From the NCBI RefSeq assembly GCF_963678975.1, contig NC_089276.1, positions 24,411,059-24,475,058 on the forward strand: a stretch of DNA of 64,000 nt. Reading direction: 5' to 3'. How positions within the stretch are numbered: position 1 is the first letter of the stretch; each line of letters opens with the position of its first letter. Positions 34,201 through 47,300 of the stretch are shown here, piece by piece. The position numbers and the translations under genes are program-made. Origin of the DNA: Dysidea avara. Taxonomy: Eukaryota > Porifera > Demospongiae > Dictyoceratida > Dysideidae. Under the pieces are notes generated by a model that saw only the letters and a program-made list of their open reading frames with translations, was not told the origin of the DNA and ran no database searches.

Positions 34201-34480
34201 TTCAACTGCAAACAAATCACCCTGTAGAGAATTCAGCTACAAACAAATCTCCCTGTAGAGAGACCAGCTAGAAGAAGTTACCTTGTAGAGAGTTCAGCTG
34301 CAAACAAATCACCCTGTAGAGAATTCAACTACAAACAGATAACCCTGCAGAGAGTTCAGCTAGAGTCAAGTCACCCTGTAGAGAGAATCCTGTAAAGAGT
34401 TCATCTACGTACAAGCAGATCACCCTGTAGAGAGTTCAGCTACATTTCAAGTCACCCAGTAGAGAGATCAGCTGTAAATT
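31225..34480. repeat. 31-bp satellite array with higher-order units
   Basis: Roughly 100 monomers of about 31 bp share gtagagagttcagct followed by a variable half (acaaacaaatcaccct, agaagaagttacctt, acaaagaaaccaccat, gcaaacaaatcaccct). Variants recur in fixed order. A higher-order unit that starts gctatgaaaagatcacc begins at 32522, 32901 and 33278, spacing of 379 and 377 bp, or 12 monomers. No long open frame exists in any frame. The array begins gradually after 31200 and fades near 34480. Confidence 0.9.
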
Positions 34481-34669
34481 ATCCTGTGGGGATTAATTGA
34501 CATGTAATAAATATATGCAAGAGTTCATAATATAATGAACTCTTGATATATGCATTATATATATAATTTGTACATTTACTGATAAAATCAGAATGAGTTA
34601 AAGTATTTATAAAATCTGCTTCATCTTTTTCTTTTTCCTGTGGTAAAGAAAAATATATAGGTTAAAAAG

Positions 34670-34700
34670 CCCCAAAGCTGGCCATAGGCCAGCTTTGGGG
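34670..34700. repeat. Perfect 14-bp hairpin
   Basis: ccccaaagctggcc and ggccagctttgggg are separated by ata. It lies between the satellite and the large foldback. Its role is unknown. Confidence 0.75.
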
Positions 34701-34723
34701 TATACAAATACAAAAAGAAGTGA

Positions 34724-35055
34724 AATCTAATAAAAAACAGCCAAGCTGTAAAAAAAGGAGTGCGGCCCTTGAAAAGGCTATGATGAAAAAAGATGTGAAA
34801 TCCAAGGTGGCGGCCAAGAAATGGCTGTGATGGTAGGTTAATGGTAAAACTTTTAATAACAACAATTCAGGTGAATTTGGTGCCGCTTGGTCTTGGCACA
34901 AAATTCACCTGAATTGTCGTTATTAAAATTTTTACCATTAACTTACCATCACAGCCATTTCTTGGCCGCCACCTTGGATTTCACATCTTTTTTCATCATA
35001 GCCTTTTCAAGGGCCGCACTCCTTTTTTTACAGCTTGGCTGTTTTTGATTAGATA
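34724..35055. repeat. Large foldback (about 160-bp arms)
   Basis: The left arm from 34724 (atctaataaaaaacagcc, through ggagtgcggcccttg and ggtggcggccaagaaatgg) returns on the right as the reverse complement with very few differences, around a short centre near 34890. The similarity of the arms suggests a recent origin. Open frames here are mirror images and not genes. Confidence 0.85.
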
Positions 35056-35081
35056 GTAATGACAAGTATAAGGGAAAATTA

Positions 35082-35288
35082 GGTTGATTAGGAATCACAG
35101 AAATAAAAAGCAGGGAAACAAGGGAGGTCGCCTACACCTGCAGATATACAGTCGACATTGTTAATATCCCTATACCCATGACTAAATTAGGTCCACTAGT
35201 ATATCTGCAGGCATAGGTGACCTCCCTTGTTTCCCTACTTTTTATTTCTATGATCCCTAATCAAGCTTAAAATTCTTGATTTTTCCTT
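35082..35288. repeat. Foldback element, family B, copy 3
   Basis: The arms gattaggaatcacagaaata and tatttctatgatccctaatc enclose gcagggaaacaagggaggtc and gacctcccttgtttccctac. Family C copy 9 follows. Confidence 0.75.
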
Positions 35289-35321
35289 ATACTAGGTTGT
35301 TTACTTTTTAAAAAACATTTT

Positions 35322-36580
35322 TATGACTGGTGAACCCATGCATACAGCATCAAAAGAAAGGATGGTGCCAGAGTTAATATTTTTTGTCTGAACGCGTGCC
35401 CCAGGTATCAATTACTGACTCAAAAGTGAAGTAGCCATTAGAGCTGGGCGATATACTGGTATTGTTAGTAATCTGTGATATTTAAGTCATACTGGTTTTG
35501 ATACTACCTCTTTTTTTTAATACTGCCTGTTTTTTTTAATACCGCCATACTGTCTGGGCACTATGGCCTCCCTGTGGGCTTGTTTCATCCCATATTTTAG
35601 AAGGTAACATGTGATAATGTTTGTAGGCAGGTGCTGATGTAGTCAGCTAACCAAACTGTGTAAACAAGTTTGTTTGTGGTAATTTGTACCTGAGGTTTGC
35701 TGAACTAACATGGGTATTTGGTGCTTTTGTTGAGGTAAATGGCGGTTACTTTAATACCAATGGCGGTTACTTTAATACCAATAATTTTTCCATTAATACC
35801 GTGATATTTAGTAATACCGTGATACTTTTTATGGAAGGTATACCGTTTGCTATTATTCAATACCGCCCAGCACTAGTAGCCATTATGTTTCACTATCAGC
35901 TATGTTCACTCCGTTATACATCGCTATAAATGAAGAACAGTAGGAAAAGCACAATCAATCCAGTCACCACAAAAAATACAGATGATTCGCTAACCCCAAC
36001 TACTAGAGATTGAACAGTGGCCATTACGCTTTGCTTTCACCTATACTGTATTTCAGTCTGTTACACAGCATTACAAACAAAGACCAGTACGAGAAGTGTC
36101 TGCAATCAAAATCCAGTTGCTACAAAAAAATTGGGCGAGATACCAACACAGCCACAGGGAAGCCACTCATGCTATAGCAAGTCGACATCTTGCGTTGTCA
36201 GTGAAAAGAACTGAATACAATGAAGGACAAAGGCAAGTCCATGATGGGTGTATTGTACGTACTGCGGTTGGCAAAAAGGCACATCTTGGGACGAAGTGAC
36301 GTCAAACAGTGAAGAAATCAAGCCTATAGCTGTATCCATTGTCAAGTTATGCTTGGCTAAATGCATCAGTTAGTTAGTCAGAATAAAATTCTGTTAAACG
36401 GAAAATTTTTAAGATTCCATGGAAACTTTTTGGAAGGGTTTGGAGTTGATCTGAAGACATTTTTGGGCTTGACTGTGCCTAACCAATACTGCCAAGTTGT
36501 CATGAAGGGAAATTAAGGCTGGTTTTAGGTTAGTTCTTCGTGATCCCTACTATACAGTACTACTGTACTGTATGATTAAT
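35322..36580 (+). repeat. Composite repeat family C, copy 9, split by a hAT-like element
   Basis: It begins tgactggtgaacccatgcat and ends near tacagtactactgtactgta (36553). The donor-like site is mutated (aaggcaagtcc, 36231). The hAT-like element at 35439-35875 interrupts it. It ends about 110 bp before the NLR exon. Confidence 0.7.
35439..35875. mobile_element. hAT-like MITE (TAGAGCTGGGCG ends), perfect 8-bp TSD
   Basis: The ends are tagagctgggcgatat and taccgcccagcacta, flanked by gtagccat at 35431-35438 and 35876-35883. The interior has many aataccg/cggtatt words. Non-coding. Confidence 0.85.
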
Positions 36581-36691
36581 CAAGTTGTCTGGCATTAGCT
36601 TACTGGCATGCTGTGTACTAGTAATTTTCTTGTTGTTAAGCTCTATCAAAATTTTCTGTACTGATATATCACTGCTTAATTTTTATTTAAG

Positions 36692-39600
36692 ATGATAAGG
36701 AAATTGATATCGGAACACAGTCAGCTAATGATGCAACGAGAAATATACAATATCATAGTAACTTTTTTGCCAGTGTGCTTTTCTCCTGTTACCTATATCA
36801 AAGAAACGAAGAAAAGATTTTGCCTGCTCCATGGCCATGGAACATAATAAATTATTTTGATAATAAGTTGACTTCACATGTAGGCCTTTTTGAGTCAGGG
36901 TATTCATATCATTATTTTAAAATAGTCAGTACAGTTTCTGAGTTGTTTCAGTTTGAGAATAAATGGAGCATAGTGCCAAAGACAATGTTGATTGTTGGAA
37001 GTTCAGGAATAGGTAAAACAACTTTGTGCAAAGAAATAGCCAATCGATGGGCTAGTAAAGAGATATTGCCTAATAAAAATTGTTTATTCCTGATAAATTT
37101 GGATGATTCTACAATGCCAAAGATATGTAGTCTGGAAGATTTGGAAAATTATAGCTTTCATCCTGAGTTATCAAATCAACGTGCGAGAGAATTTTTGGAA
37201 AATGATAACAGTGATATTATAATAATCATAGATGGTTATAAAGACATTCTTGATCATGAAAACAATACATTTTTTACAAGACTAATTGAGCGTAGAATAT
37301 TGAAACAATGTCTGCTTATTATTACAGTACATCCATCTGCATTAGAAAGACTGCAAAAAATGGTCAATGTTAGTCTAAATGTGGAACTATTAGGGTTTAC
37401 TGAAGATGGTATAAATGAATGCATACAGCAAGAACTACAAGAGCATCCTGATAAAATTGTAACATTACTTTCCTACCTTGACGACAATGAATATGTTAAG
37501 GGACTTTGTTATATACCTACTCTCCTGATGATTTTGATACAATATGTTAAGAAACATAAAGGTTTGTCAAGTAGTTTTAGTGCAATGAAATTAGCAGTTT
37601 CTCATTTCTTACACAACAATTCTTTTCAAAAAGAATCAGGTATAGACCACTTTTTACATCTTTCAAAGTTGTCATTTGACTCCATCAGAAACAAGCAGTT
37701 CAGCTGTTTGCAAAATGAAATTAATAATAATGCATTATGTGATTTTGGTTGTTCATGTGTACAGGAATATCTAGCTGCTGAATACATTACTGAACTTAGA
37801 AATCCTTGTGAACAGTTTGAACTACTTAAAAATTTTCTTTTTGGAGCTGATGTTATTGACACTTGGGCTCAGCTGAACATGAGAAATATAAGAAACTTTA
37901 AATCACATTCCATTTTTCGTCATTCTGAAATAAAAAGTAATATTTCAGACCTGTCGAACCTCCTAAGATGCTATTCTGTATATACATGGTTTGACCATTT
38001 TAAATGTGATAGGTTTAAAATGTGCAATGATGTTGTCTTTCAAGCTTTATGCTTCATGCACAGTGAGGAAACCTACTACAGATGTTGTCCTAGAACTAAA
38101 CTTGCAGATTGGTACTATAATGATAGGACATATGATACAAACCTACATAATCTGTATTGTTGGAGTAAAGTACTGTATATCTTTCACTACGCGATGTTAT
38201 CAGCAGTAATTCTGGAATTGAACTTATTTTATTTCACAAATACAGACCAGACTTGTCATTTTACAAAGCAATAAGAGAACTCCTGCGAAGGCAACATGTT
38301 GCAGTGATGATACGAAATGACAATACATTGCTTGGATATAGGACAAGCTCGCATCAACTGGTTGAAGGACTTATGTTGACCAATTCATTAGATGTTTTAT
38401 TACTGAAATTCTGTCACATTACTGATGATGTTGTTGATCAATTAAAACTTGAAAAATTAGAATCATTGTTGATTTCTGATTGCAAATGGAAAGGTCATTC
38501 ATCAGTAACCAAAATATTACAAATGCTAAAGAAAACCTGTACTTTAAGATATCTTAATTTAAGTTCCAACAAATTGTCAGGAGAGGTAGCAAAATATCTT
38601 GCAGATGTAATCTGCAATAATACATCTATTTCAACACTCTATTTAGCTAATAATAATTTGAAGTCAATGGCAGGTGTGGTTTTACATGCCTTAAACAATG
38701 TATCATCTCTCAAAGTACTTGACTTAGACAACAACAACATGACCAGTGAAGCGTCAGTACAATTAGCTGGTGTTATCAAAAATAACTCTCACTTAGAAGA
38801 ATTGCATTTGTCTAATAATGATTTACAATCATCAGTAACAGTGGTTCTTCATGCTTTACAACAGCATTCAAAATTGAAGTTGCTAAACTTGAATGAAAAT
38901 AATCTGCCTGATACAGTTGGGAAAGATATAGCTCTTGTGATTAAACGTAATACTTCTATACAAGACTTACGTTTAGGTTTTAATAATTTAAAATCATCTA
39001 TAATTCCGATTTTGCTAGCTTTGAAAGAATCAAAATCACGACTTAATGTATTGAATTTAAATGGTATTGGCATGTCAGAGGAAGTAGCAATACTTGTGGC
39101 AGATGTCTTCCATGATCGGTGCTCTCCTCACGAATTACATCTGTGTAGCAACAATTTACATTCTTCAGCAACTGTAATCATTCAGGCATTGCAGCATAAT
39201 TGTTTTTTGAAACTTCTTAATTTGAACAACAATAACATTCCAGAGCAGGCAGCCCAGGATTTAGCAGATGTCATAAAGTACAACAGGTGTTATCTGGAGG
39301 ACTTACGTTTGAGTTCTAATAACTTGCAGTCATCTGTATGTTTAATTTTAGAAGCTTTGAAGAAGGAAGAGGAAACAAGATCAAACAGATGTCATCCAAT
39401 GTTGAAAACGCTTAATTTAAATAACAACAACATGTCTGGAAAAGTTACAACATTGTTATGTGATGTAATAAAAGAAAATTATTTACTAGAAGAATTACAT
39501 CTATCTAATAACAATTTTCATCAGTCTTCAGCTGTATTTTTACAAGCTCTAAAATCACTTACCAGGCTAAAAGTCCTAAATTTAAATGGAAATAAAATGT

Positions 39601-41027
39601 CAGGTAAAGTAGCACAAGATTTAGCACATGTCATTGAAAATAATTGTTATTATCTACAAAGCCTTCACCTTGGTTTTAATAGCATGAGGTCATCACTAAG
39701 TTTAGTTTTACAATCATTAAAAACTGTTTCTCATCTTAAGATTTTGAATTTAAGTGGTAATTACATGACAGACTCTGTGGCACAAAAGTTAGCATATGTC
39801 ATCAAAGCTAATGTTAATTTGGAGGTTCTACGCTTGAGTTGTAATGATTTCCAAGATTTGAAATCATCAGTATGGTTCATTTTACAAGCACTACAAGGAA
39901 TTTCAAATCTGAAAATTCTTGATATGAGTAACAATAATTTGTTCTGTGATGGCGAAATTGTCATAAAAGATTTGGCAGGTGTCATTAATAATAACAATTG
40001 CTTAGAAGAGCTTCGTTTGTCTGGCAATCGTTTACAATTGTGTTCATCTGATTTTGTAGTTTTACGGGCTTTGGAAAGGATCTGTAGTCTAAAACAGCTT
40101 AACTTAAATTGCAATAAAATATCAGGTGGAACAGGAGAGCACATAGCTCATGTTATAACAAATAATACTTGTATAGAAGAGTTATCTTTGAGCCATAACT
40201 ATTTATGTTCTTCTATAGTTTCAATTTTACGATCACTTAGTAAAGTTTCACATCTCAGAAAATTAAATTTGAATTGCAATAGCATATCAGGGATAGAAGC
40301 GGCAGAAGACTTGGCCACTGTAATAGCAAACAATGCTTGTCTTGAAGAACTGTGCTTGGGTAACAATAATTTTTATTCTTCAGCAGTTGTAATTTTACAA
40401 GCGCTACAAAATATTATTGGTCTAAAAGTACTTGATTTGAGCAGCAATAATGTTTCAGAAAATGCAGGAAAACTCCTAGCAAATGTAATAAAATCTAATA
40501 TTCATTTAAAAGATCTTCGTTTAAGTTTTAACAAGTTGGGATCATCAGATGTTGTGATTACACAGGCTTTGCAAGTCATTTCAACACTCAGGATATTACA
40601 TTTAAGTGGAAATTACATGTCAGAGAATGCTGGGAAAGACTTGGCAGCTGCCATTGAAAACAACAAGAACATAGAAGACCTACGTTTAAGTAACAATAAT
40701 TTTCAAGAATCAATTTCTTCGATTTTAAAAGTATTAACAACAACTATGCACCTTAAAGTACTTCACTTGAGTAACAACAGTATTACAGGAAGTGCCGTGA
40801 TAACTTTAGCATCAGTTATAGAAAATAACTTGTTACTAGAAGAAGTGTGCTTACCTAGCAATGGTTTTCACTTATCTGCGGACAAGATTGTACTGGCATT
40901 AAAGAAACTTTGCAAGCTTAAAAAGCTTAACTTGAACGATAACTACATGTCAAGTGGCATCTCAACTGACTTGGCTGATGTAATTGCCAATTGTAAAGTA
41001 GCTGAGAACTGGGACTGTAATAAGTAA
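36692..41027 (+). CDS. NACHT-LRR (NLR-like) receptor, 5' part up to the retrotransposon
   Basis: An internal exon opens after the acceptor ttttatttaag at 36691. It encodes a NACHT NTPase (Walker A GSSGIGKTT near 37000; Walker B IIIIIDGYKD near 37225) and a helical region with VQEYLAAEYI typical of the NLR post-NACHT segment. A frame change near 38165 is bridged either by an 86-bp intron (38165-38250, GA|GTAAAG to CCAG|A) or by a one-base frameshift. From there LRRs of the ribonuclease-inhibitor type run on, 29 by my count of LxxLxLxxN cores, alternating two forms of about 28 residues. After 40991 the frame enters an LTR, adds 11 LTR-encoded codons and stops at 41027. NLRs are cytosolic sensors that oligomerise on ligand binding; that role is inferred. 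No effector domain is visible upstream. Confidence 0.85.
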
Positions 41028-41187
41028 CTGGTGATGATGCGTGATGATGCAACCCTGATGTAATTGAAACCTTATAGAAACAATAAACAATTACTAGTAT
41101 AAAAAACACTGATTTTGTAAATTTATTGCTGCTGCATATTGATGTGCTGATTCTTTTAATGCTGGATAAATGAAGTGCTGATTCACA
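40992..41187 (+). repeat. 5' long terminal repeat
   Basis: 196 bp, TG...CA ends. It has a tataaaa string near 41098 and an aataaa string near 41081 that could serve as promoter and polyadenylation signals. Its first codons extend the truncated NLR frame. Confidence 0.95.
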
Positions 41188-41207
41188 GTGGAGGTCCTAC
41201 CGAGATC
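41188..41207 (+). other. Primer-binding site
   Basis: The sequence begins TGG one base inside the 5' LTR (tggaggtcctaccgagatc), the usual position and start of a tRNA 3'-end complement. I did not identify the tRNA. Confidence 0.6.
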
Positions 41208-41392
41208 TTGCAGGCTTACTTTGTGTAGTAATTGGCAAGAAACTGAACTCTTGGCTTTAGCAAGAAGGACAGGGAGGAAAAGGTCAACAAGACAGGTACT
41301 GCTGGTATAACATACAGCTTACTGTAAAGAGACAACTCCCATGAACTTTTGGCTTTTTGGCTTTCAGTGTAGGAGAATTTCTTTTAGTGAGA

Positions 41393-44300
41393 ATGGACAA
41401 TACAGTTGGAACAGTGAAAGGGACAGCCTACCCTTTAAGCTCGAAAAGGCTAAAACTCCAGCACATTCAGCACTTGGCAAGAGCCCTTGACTTGCCAGCA
41501 GCAGCCCCAAGAAGTGACCTTGAAGTAATGATTACTGGAAGGATAGCAGAAACCCGTGGTGAAGAAGCACAAGTTCAAGTCATTATTTCCCTGACTGAGG
41601 AAGGAGAACTAGTTTCACTGAGAGACATGGAGGGTACATTTTTGATTGCTCCACCACTGCCAGCCTTGCCTAGTAGAGGATCTAGCAGAGTATCCAGAAG
41701 GGCATCTAGTATGGCTTCCAGTATGGTGTCTACTTCTAGCGAGGAGCTTGAAGATTTGGACATAGCAAAGGACTTGGAGAGTCTAGCAATTGAGGTAACC
41801 CAATTACGTAATCTTCTTCAAGTGAGAGAGGAAGAGAGTGGAGCTTTAAGTGCCAAACTCGAGTTAATGAGAGGTGAAATAGATGATCTGAAGGCTGAGC
41901 TCAGTATCGCCCAGGATAGGATCCTGGAACTCTGGCAGGAAAACTGTGAGCAACTAATACAGTACGATAATGCTATGTCCGAGAAAGATAAGGAGCTGCA
42001 ACTTCTGAGGGAACAGTTGCAAGTAAGAGAGCTGGAGCTAGCCAGGTTGAAACTGTCGAGTTTGGAGAGGCCAGAAATTCTGAGTGATACTGCTAAACTT
42101 CTCAAGGAGGAGTCAGTGAGTTTACTTGATGGTAAAAGTGTTTCTTTTCCTACAGGAATTGCTCGAGACAACCTACCTGGAGGAGGTCTCCAGAGAAGCC
42201 CTGATGTTAATTTTACTTGTTATCCAACTACTATGGCTTCAACAACACCAGAGCAACACAGAGGTCAGACCTTTGTACCTGTAGCACCACTAACAACAAC
42301 AACAACAACATCCTTACCTTTGGGACATGTGACAACAACATCAGCTGATATTTTACCTGTCACAACAAGAGCAGCCACATCTAATCCTTTCCAACAGCCA
42401 TGGCCATTACCTACCAGCTGCATACCAACAACAACCCAGGGACAGTTGAACAAACGTGAACGGAGTGGTTTTCTAGGAAGTGCTTATGAGCAGAGCTTAC
42501 CTTCAACTGGTCAAGAGGTAACCAATATAAGTGCATCGTTATCTGATGCCCTTTCTGTCAGCAGACCTATAAACTCTATTGGAATTGCTAACTGTAGTAA
42601 GCTGGCTACCGACAGTCAGACTTATTCTCGCCGAGGGAAAGCACCCCCAATAGATCCTTTCAATGCTGAAGAGGTCACAGTAACTTTTGAGGATTGGCTA
42701 CTGACACTAGAGAGAGCAGCCCAGTGGAATGAGTGGACCACTGAAGAGTCACTGATGCAGCTGGCTGGCTACTTGAGAGGAAGAGCAGCGCAACAGTGGA
42801 AACTACTACAGCCAGAGAATAAGAGGACATACCAAGCTGCCATAGCTGCTCTGAAGGAGAGGTTAGACCCGGGAAATCATACTTTGGCAGCTCTTGATTT
42901 CCGTCACATTTCACAGCACATAAATGAATCTGTTTCAGATTTCATAGGTCGACTAGAACAGGTGTTCCAGACTGGATTTGGGCGTGAACAACTTTCCAAT
43001 GAGACAAGGGAGATGTTACTCTTTGGGAAACTACAGGAGGGCCTACTCTACACTTTGATGGAGGCACCATCTGTGTCTGGTGCCCAGAACTACAAGGAGC
43101 TTTGTTTAGCAGCCAAGAGAGAGGAGAGGAGGCTCAATGAGCTTAAGAAGAAGCAGCATTACTTGAAGAATGCTAAGCAATCGATCATTGGCTCAACCTA
43201 CAAGCAGCCTACAACCTCACGAAGCTGGCACTGGAAGCCAGGGAACAGGTCGCAGAAAGATAGTAGCAGCCCAGTCTTACAGCAGAAACAACGAAGATGT
43301 TACATTTGTGATAGCCCAAATCACTTGGCTTGGCAATGTCAACAGCCAAAGACCGAGAGCTCTGGTAAGAAGTCAACACAGACTAAATCATCTAGTTCTA
43401 GACCTGGTGCTAATGTAATTCGAGCTACTCCTCACAATCACCCTAAGTGTGGATCCCGTAGTGTGGAAGTCAACATTGAAGGAATTCCCATAACTGGTGT
43501 TATAGATACTGGATCCGATATCACAATACTAAGAGGAGATCAATTCTACAACATAGTTTCAAAAGCTGGCTTGAATGTACAAGATCTTGAAGTTGCTGAA
43601 CAGATTAGAGCCTGTACTTATGACCAGAAACCAATACGACTAGATGGACAGATGAAGATGAGTCTTAGTTTTAGTGAGAAGGCAATTGTTACTACTGTTT
43701 ATATCAAGCTAGTTGCACCTGACGAATTACTATTGTCAGAAGAAGTTTGTCACCTCTTGGGAATTGTGAGTTATCACCCCAGTGTGAAGTCAGCTGAGAG
43801 GTGTCAGCCTACTAGTGAAGAGAAACCTCTGAAAGAAAAGAAGGAATTCCCAATTAGCATTAATGAAGCCTCAATTTCTGATCAGAGTAGCTGTGATTCT
43901 ACTAGTGATAAGATTCCAGTAGTAGATATGAATCAGTCTTCTGATACTCCAGCTATTCATGTTCTGCCCGATGCTAAGGAAAGTGAGTCAAAATTGATAA
44001 GTAGTGATGGATACCCACCTTCGAATGATGTTGGCGATATTTCTAAAACTCAGCCTGCACGAGTGAAACTGATTACTGCTGTTCGACTACCAGCTTATTA
44101 TTCAGCAGCTGTACCAGTGGAGGTTGAAGCAGTGAGAGGACATGTTCTGATAGAGTCAGAATACTTACCTGATGATTGTTTGAGCATTGATGATTCTCTG
44201 GTGAATGTTAATCAAGAGGGACGAACCACTGTAATAGTTTCCAACAACAGCAAAACACCTTATCAACTGAAGAGTAGTATCAAGCTTGCATGTGCTAGTG

Positions 44301-47300
44301 AGGTGGAGGTGGAATCAACTATAGAGAAGAGTCAATTGTCAGACCAGAAGTGTTGCTTTGAAGATGATGCTACTATTTCTGATGTTTCTTCACCTAGTAT
44401 GCCAGAGTCGTTACAACCAGCTTCTGGACAGTTGAACGTATGGACTATAAATACATTGTCCAATAACCATCTTAGCTCTAATGAGCATATACGATGGAGA
44501 CAGCAACAGCTTAGAGGAATCTTAATAAAGTCTAACAGAGAGCTATCTGATGATAAGTCCACGCAGTTGAGTAAGATTTTATCTGAGTACCATGATGTAT
44601 TCAGCCTGAGTGATGATGAAAGGGGAGAGACTGATTTAGTCGAGTTCAAAATTGACACTGGAGATTCACAGCCAAGGAAGCAACCAGTCAGAAGAGTCCC
44701 TTTTGGGGCTCGGCGAGAGATAGCCGATCAACTTAATAAGATGCAGCAAAACAATGTGATCCAGCCATCTGAAAGTCCATGGGCAAGCCCCGTCGTATTA
44801 GTGAGGAAAAGAGATGGAACACTTAGGTTCTGTGTGGATTATAGAGCTCTGAATTCACTAACAAAGCCAGATCTTTTTCCACTTCCAAGAATTAATGACC
44901 TGCTTGACCAACTGGGGAAATCAAAGTATTTTAGTACATTAGATCTCAAGTCTGGATACTGGCAGATTAAAGTTAGTGATGACAGCCAGGAGAAGACCGC
45001 ATTTATCACTCATAAGGGCTTGTTTGAGTTCCGAGTGATGCCATTCGGGGTTACCAATGCCCCAGCAGTCTTTCAACGTTTGATGCAGCGAGTGTTGTCC
45101 GGATTACAGACATCATCTACAGTTGAATTTGTCTCTGTTTACTTGGATGATGTGATAGTGTTTTCTGAGACTCTGCAAGATCACATCAAACATCTTCGAG
45201 CTGTGTTTGATCGACTAAGGAAAGCTGGACTGATGCTCAACCCTAGTAAATGCAAGTTATTGAGCAAGGAGGTTGAATATCTGGGACATATTGTGACACC
45301 TTGTGGACTCCAGCCCAATAATCGTAACTTGGAAGCTGTGAGAAATTTTCCTCAACCCACCACCTTGAAACAGTTGAGACAGTTCCTTGGTTTGACTTCG
45401 TACTATCGAAGGTTTATTCCTGGCTATGCTAAAGTAGCCCATCCACTTCATGCCCTCACTAGGAAAGGAGCAGTGTTTAGCTGGTCAGCAGAATGTGAAG
45501 TGGCATTTGAATCCTTGAGAGTGAAACTGTCCTCTTCACCACTGCTTGCTTACCCTGACTTTACCAAGGACTTCACACTGGAGACTGATGCAAGCAAACT
45601 GGGACTGGGTGCCATACTATCGCAATATCAAGATGATCTGAAGCTACATCCTGTTGCTTATGCCAGCAGATCCATATCCAATGCTGAAGCAAATTATGCC
45701 ATAACCGATCTAGAGACCCTTGCAGTAGTATGGGCTGTTACCCATTTCCGCTACTATCTGTATGGTCATAATGTTATTGTTTTTACAGATCATGCTGCAG
45801 TCAGAGCCATTCTTGGTGCACCAAACCTCACTGGAAGACACGCGAGATGGTGGAGTAAAGTCTATGGTAGCGGCATCAAGCACATTGACATAATTCATCG
45901 GTCAGGTAAAAAGAACCCACATGCTGATTGTCTCTCTAGACAGCTGGTCATGGCTGCACCCTCAGATAAAGATAGTAACACTGAGGTACAAGTTGCAGCC
46001 ATCTCTTGTGAGCTACCAGCCACTATCAGTGATGTGCTACAAGAGGAACCCAGAGAAGCGGAGCATAATAGTACTGCATTTTGTGATGAGCAGATGAAAG
46101 ATCCAGAACTGAGTTCAATTATTCTCTACCTAAGAGATGGAACACTACCAGGAGATGCTACTCTGGCCAAGAAAATAGTAGCTGAGTCAACTCTGTATGC
46201 TTTGTGTAACAATGTGCTATACTTTGTAGGTCCCAAGCAGACTGAGATTTCACGAGTGGTGGTGCCACAGCATTTGCGTCATAGAATAATGCAGGAACAC
46301 CATGATGGACCATTGGCTGGTCACTTCTCAGGACCCAAGTTGTACAAGAGTGTGATACGGTGTTGGTGGTGGCCACATATGTATACTGATGTGATGAAGT
46401 ATGCTGACAACTGTCCACAGTGTGCCATAGTAGAAGGTACAGGAAGGAGACAGAAACCACTACTACAACCCATTGCTACTGAGCGTCCCTTCCAAATACT
46501 TGGAGTAGACATCATGGAACTACCTGTCACCACTAGAGGGAACCGTTATGTGATTGTTTTTCAAGATCTGTTTACCAAGTGGCCCATGGTCTTCCCTGCT
46601 CCAGACCAGAAGACAGAGCGTATAGCAAGATTACTGGTTGAAGAAATAGTCCCATGTTTTGGTGTACCTGAAGCTGTTTTGTCTGATAGAGGAACCAACT
46701 TGTTATCGTATCTTATGAAAGATGTCTGTAGAATGCTTGGAATAGAGAAGTTAAACACTACAGCAAATCACCCACAGTGTAATGGGGCCATAGAAAGATT
46801 TAACAGAACCCTCAAGACCATGTTGAGGAAGCACGCAGCTAAGTTCGGGATGCAGTGGGACCAGTATCTCAGTGGAGTTTTATGGGCTTATCGTAACACC
46901 CCTCACAGTTCCACAGGGGAGAAGCCATCATTTTTGTTGTATGGCTTTGATTGTCGCACTCCCACTGAAGCTGCGTTACTGCCAACCAGATCACTGAAGG
47001 CTACCAATCTGAATGATTATCAGGAACAGATGGTACTGTCCCTATCAACTGCTAGGAACCTAGCTAAAGAAGCTAACAAGATCTCTCAGAAGCGGTACAA
47101 GACCCAATATGACAAATCAGCTAAACCATCTAAATCCAAAGTTGGAGATTGGGTATTAATCTACTTTTCTCAAGATGAGACGGGAAAAAACAGGAAACTC
47201 TCTCAGCCTTGGCATGGACCATACCGGATAGTGTCCCAAGATGACCCAGATGTTGTAGTGACCAAGATTTATTTCCCTGATGATCCGGCCATTCAAGTCC

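Noticed and set aside
31225..34480. CRISPR array
   Set aside because: Monomers are contiguous with a shared half and drifting variants, there are no unique spacers, and the context is eukaryotic. It is a satellite.
34662..34901. 79-codon minus-strand gene
   Set aside because: It lies in one arm of the foldback and has no counterpart with coding constraint.
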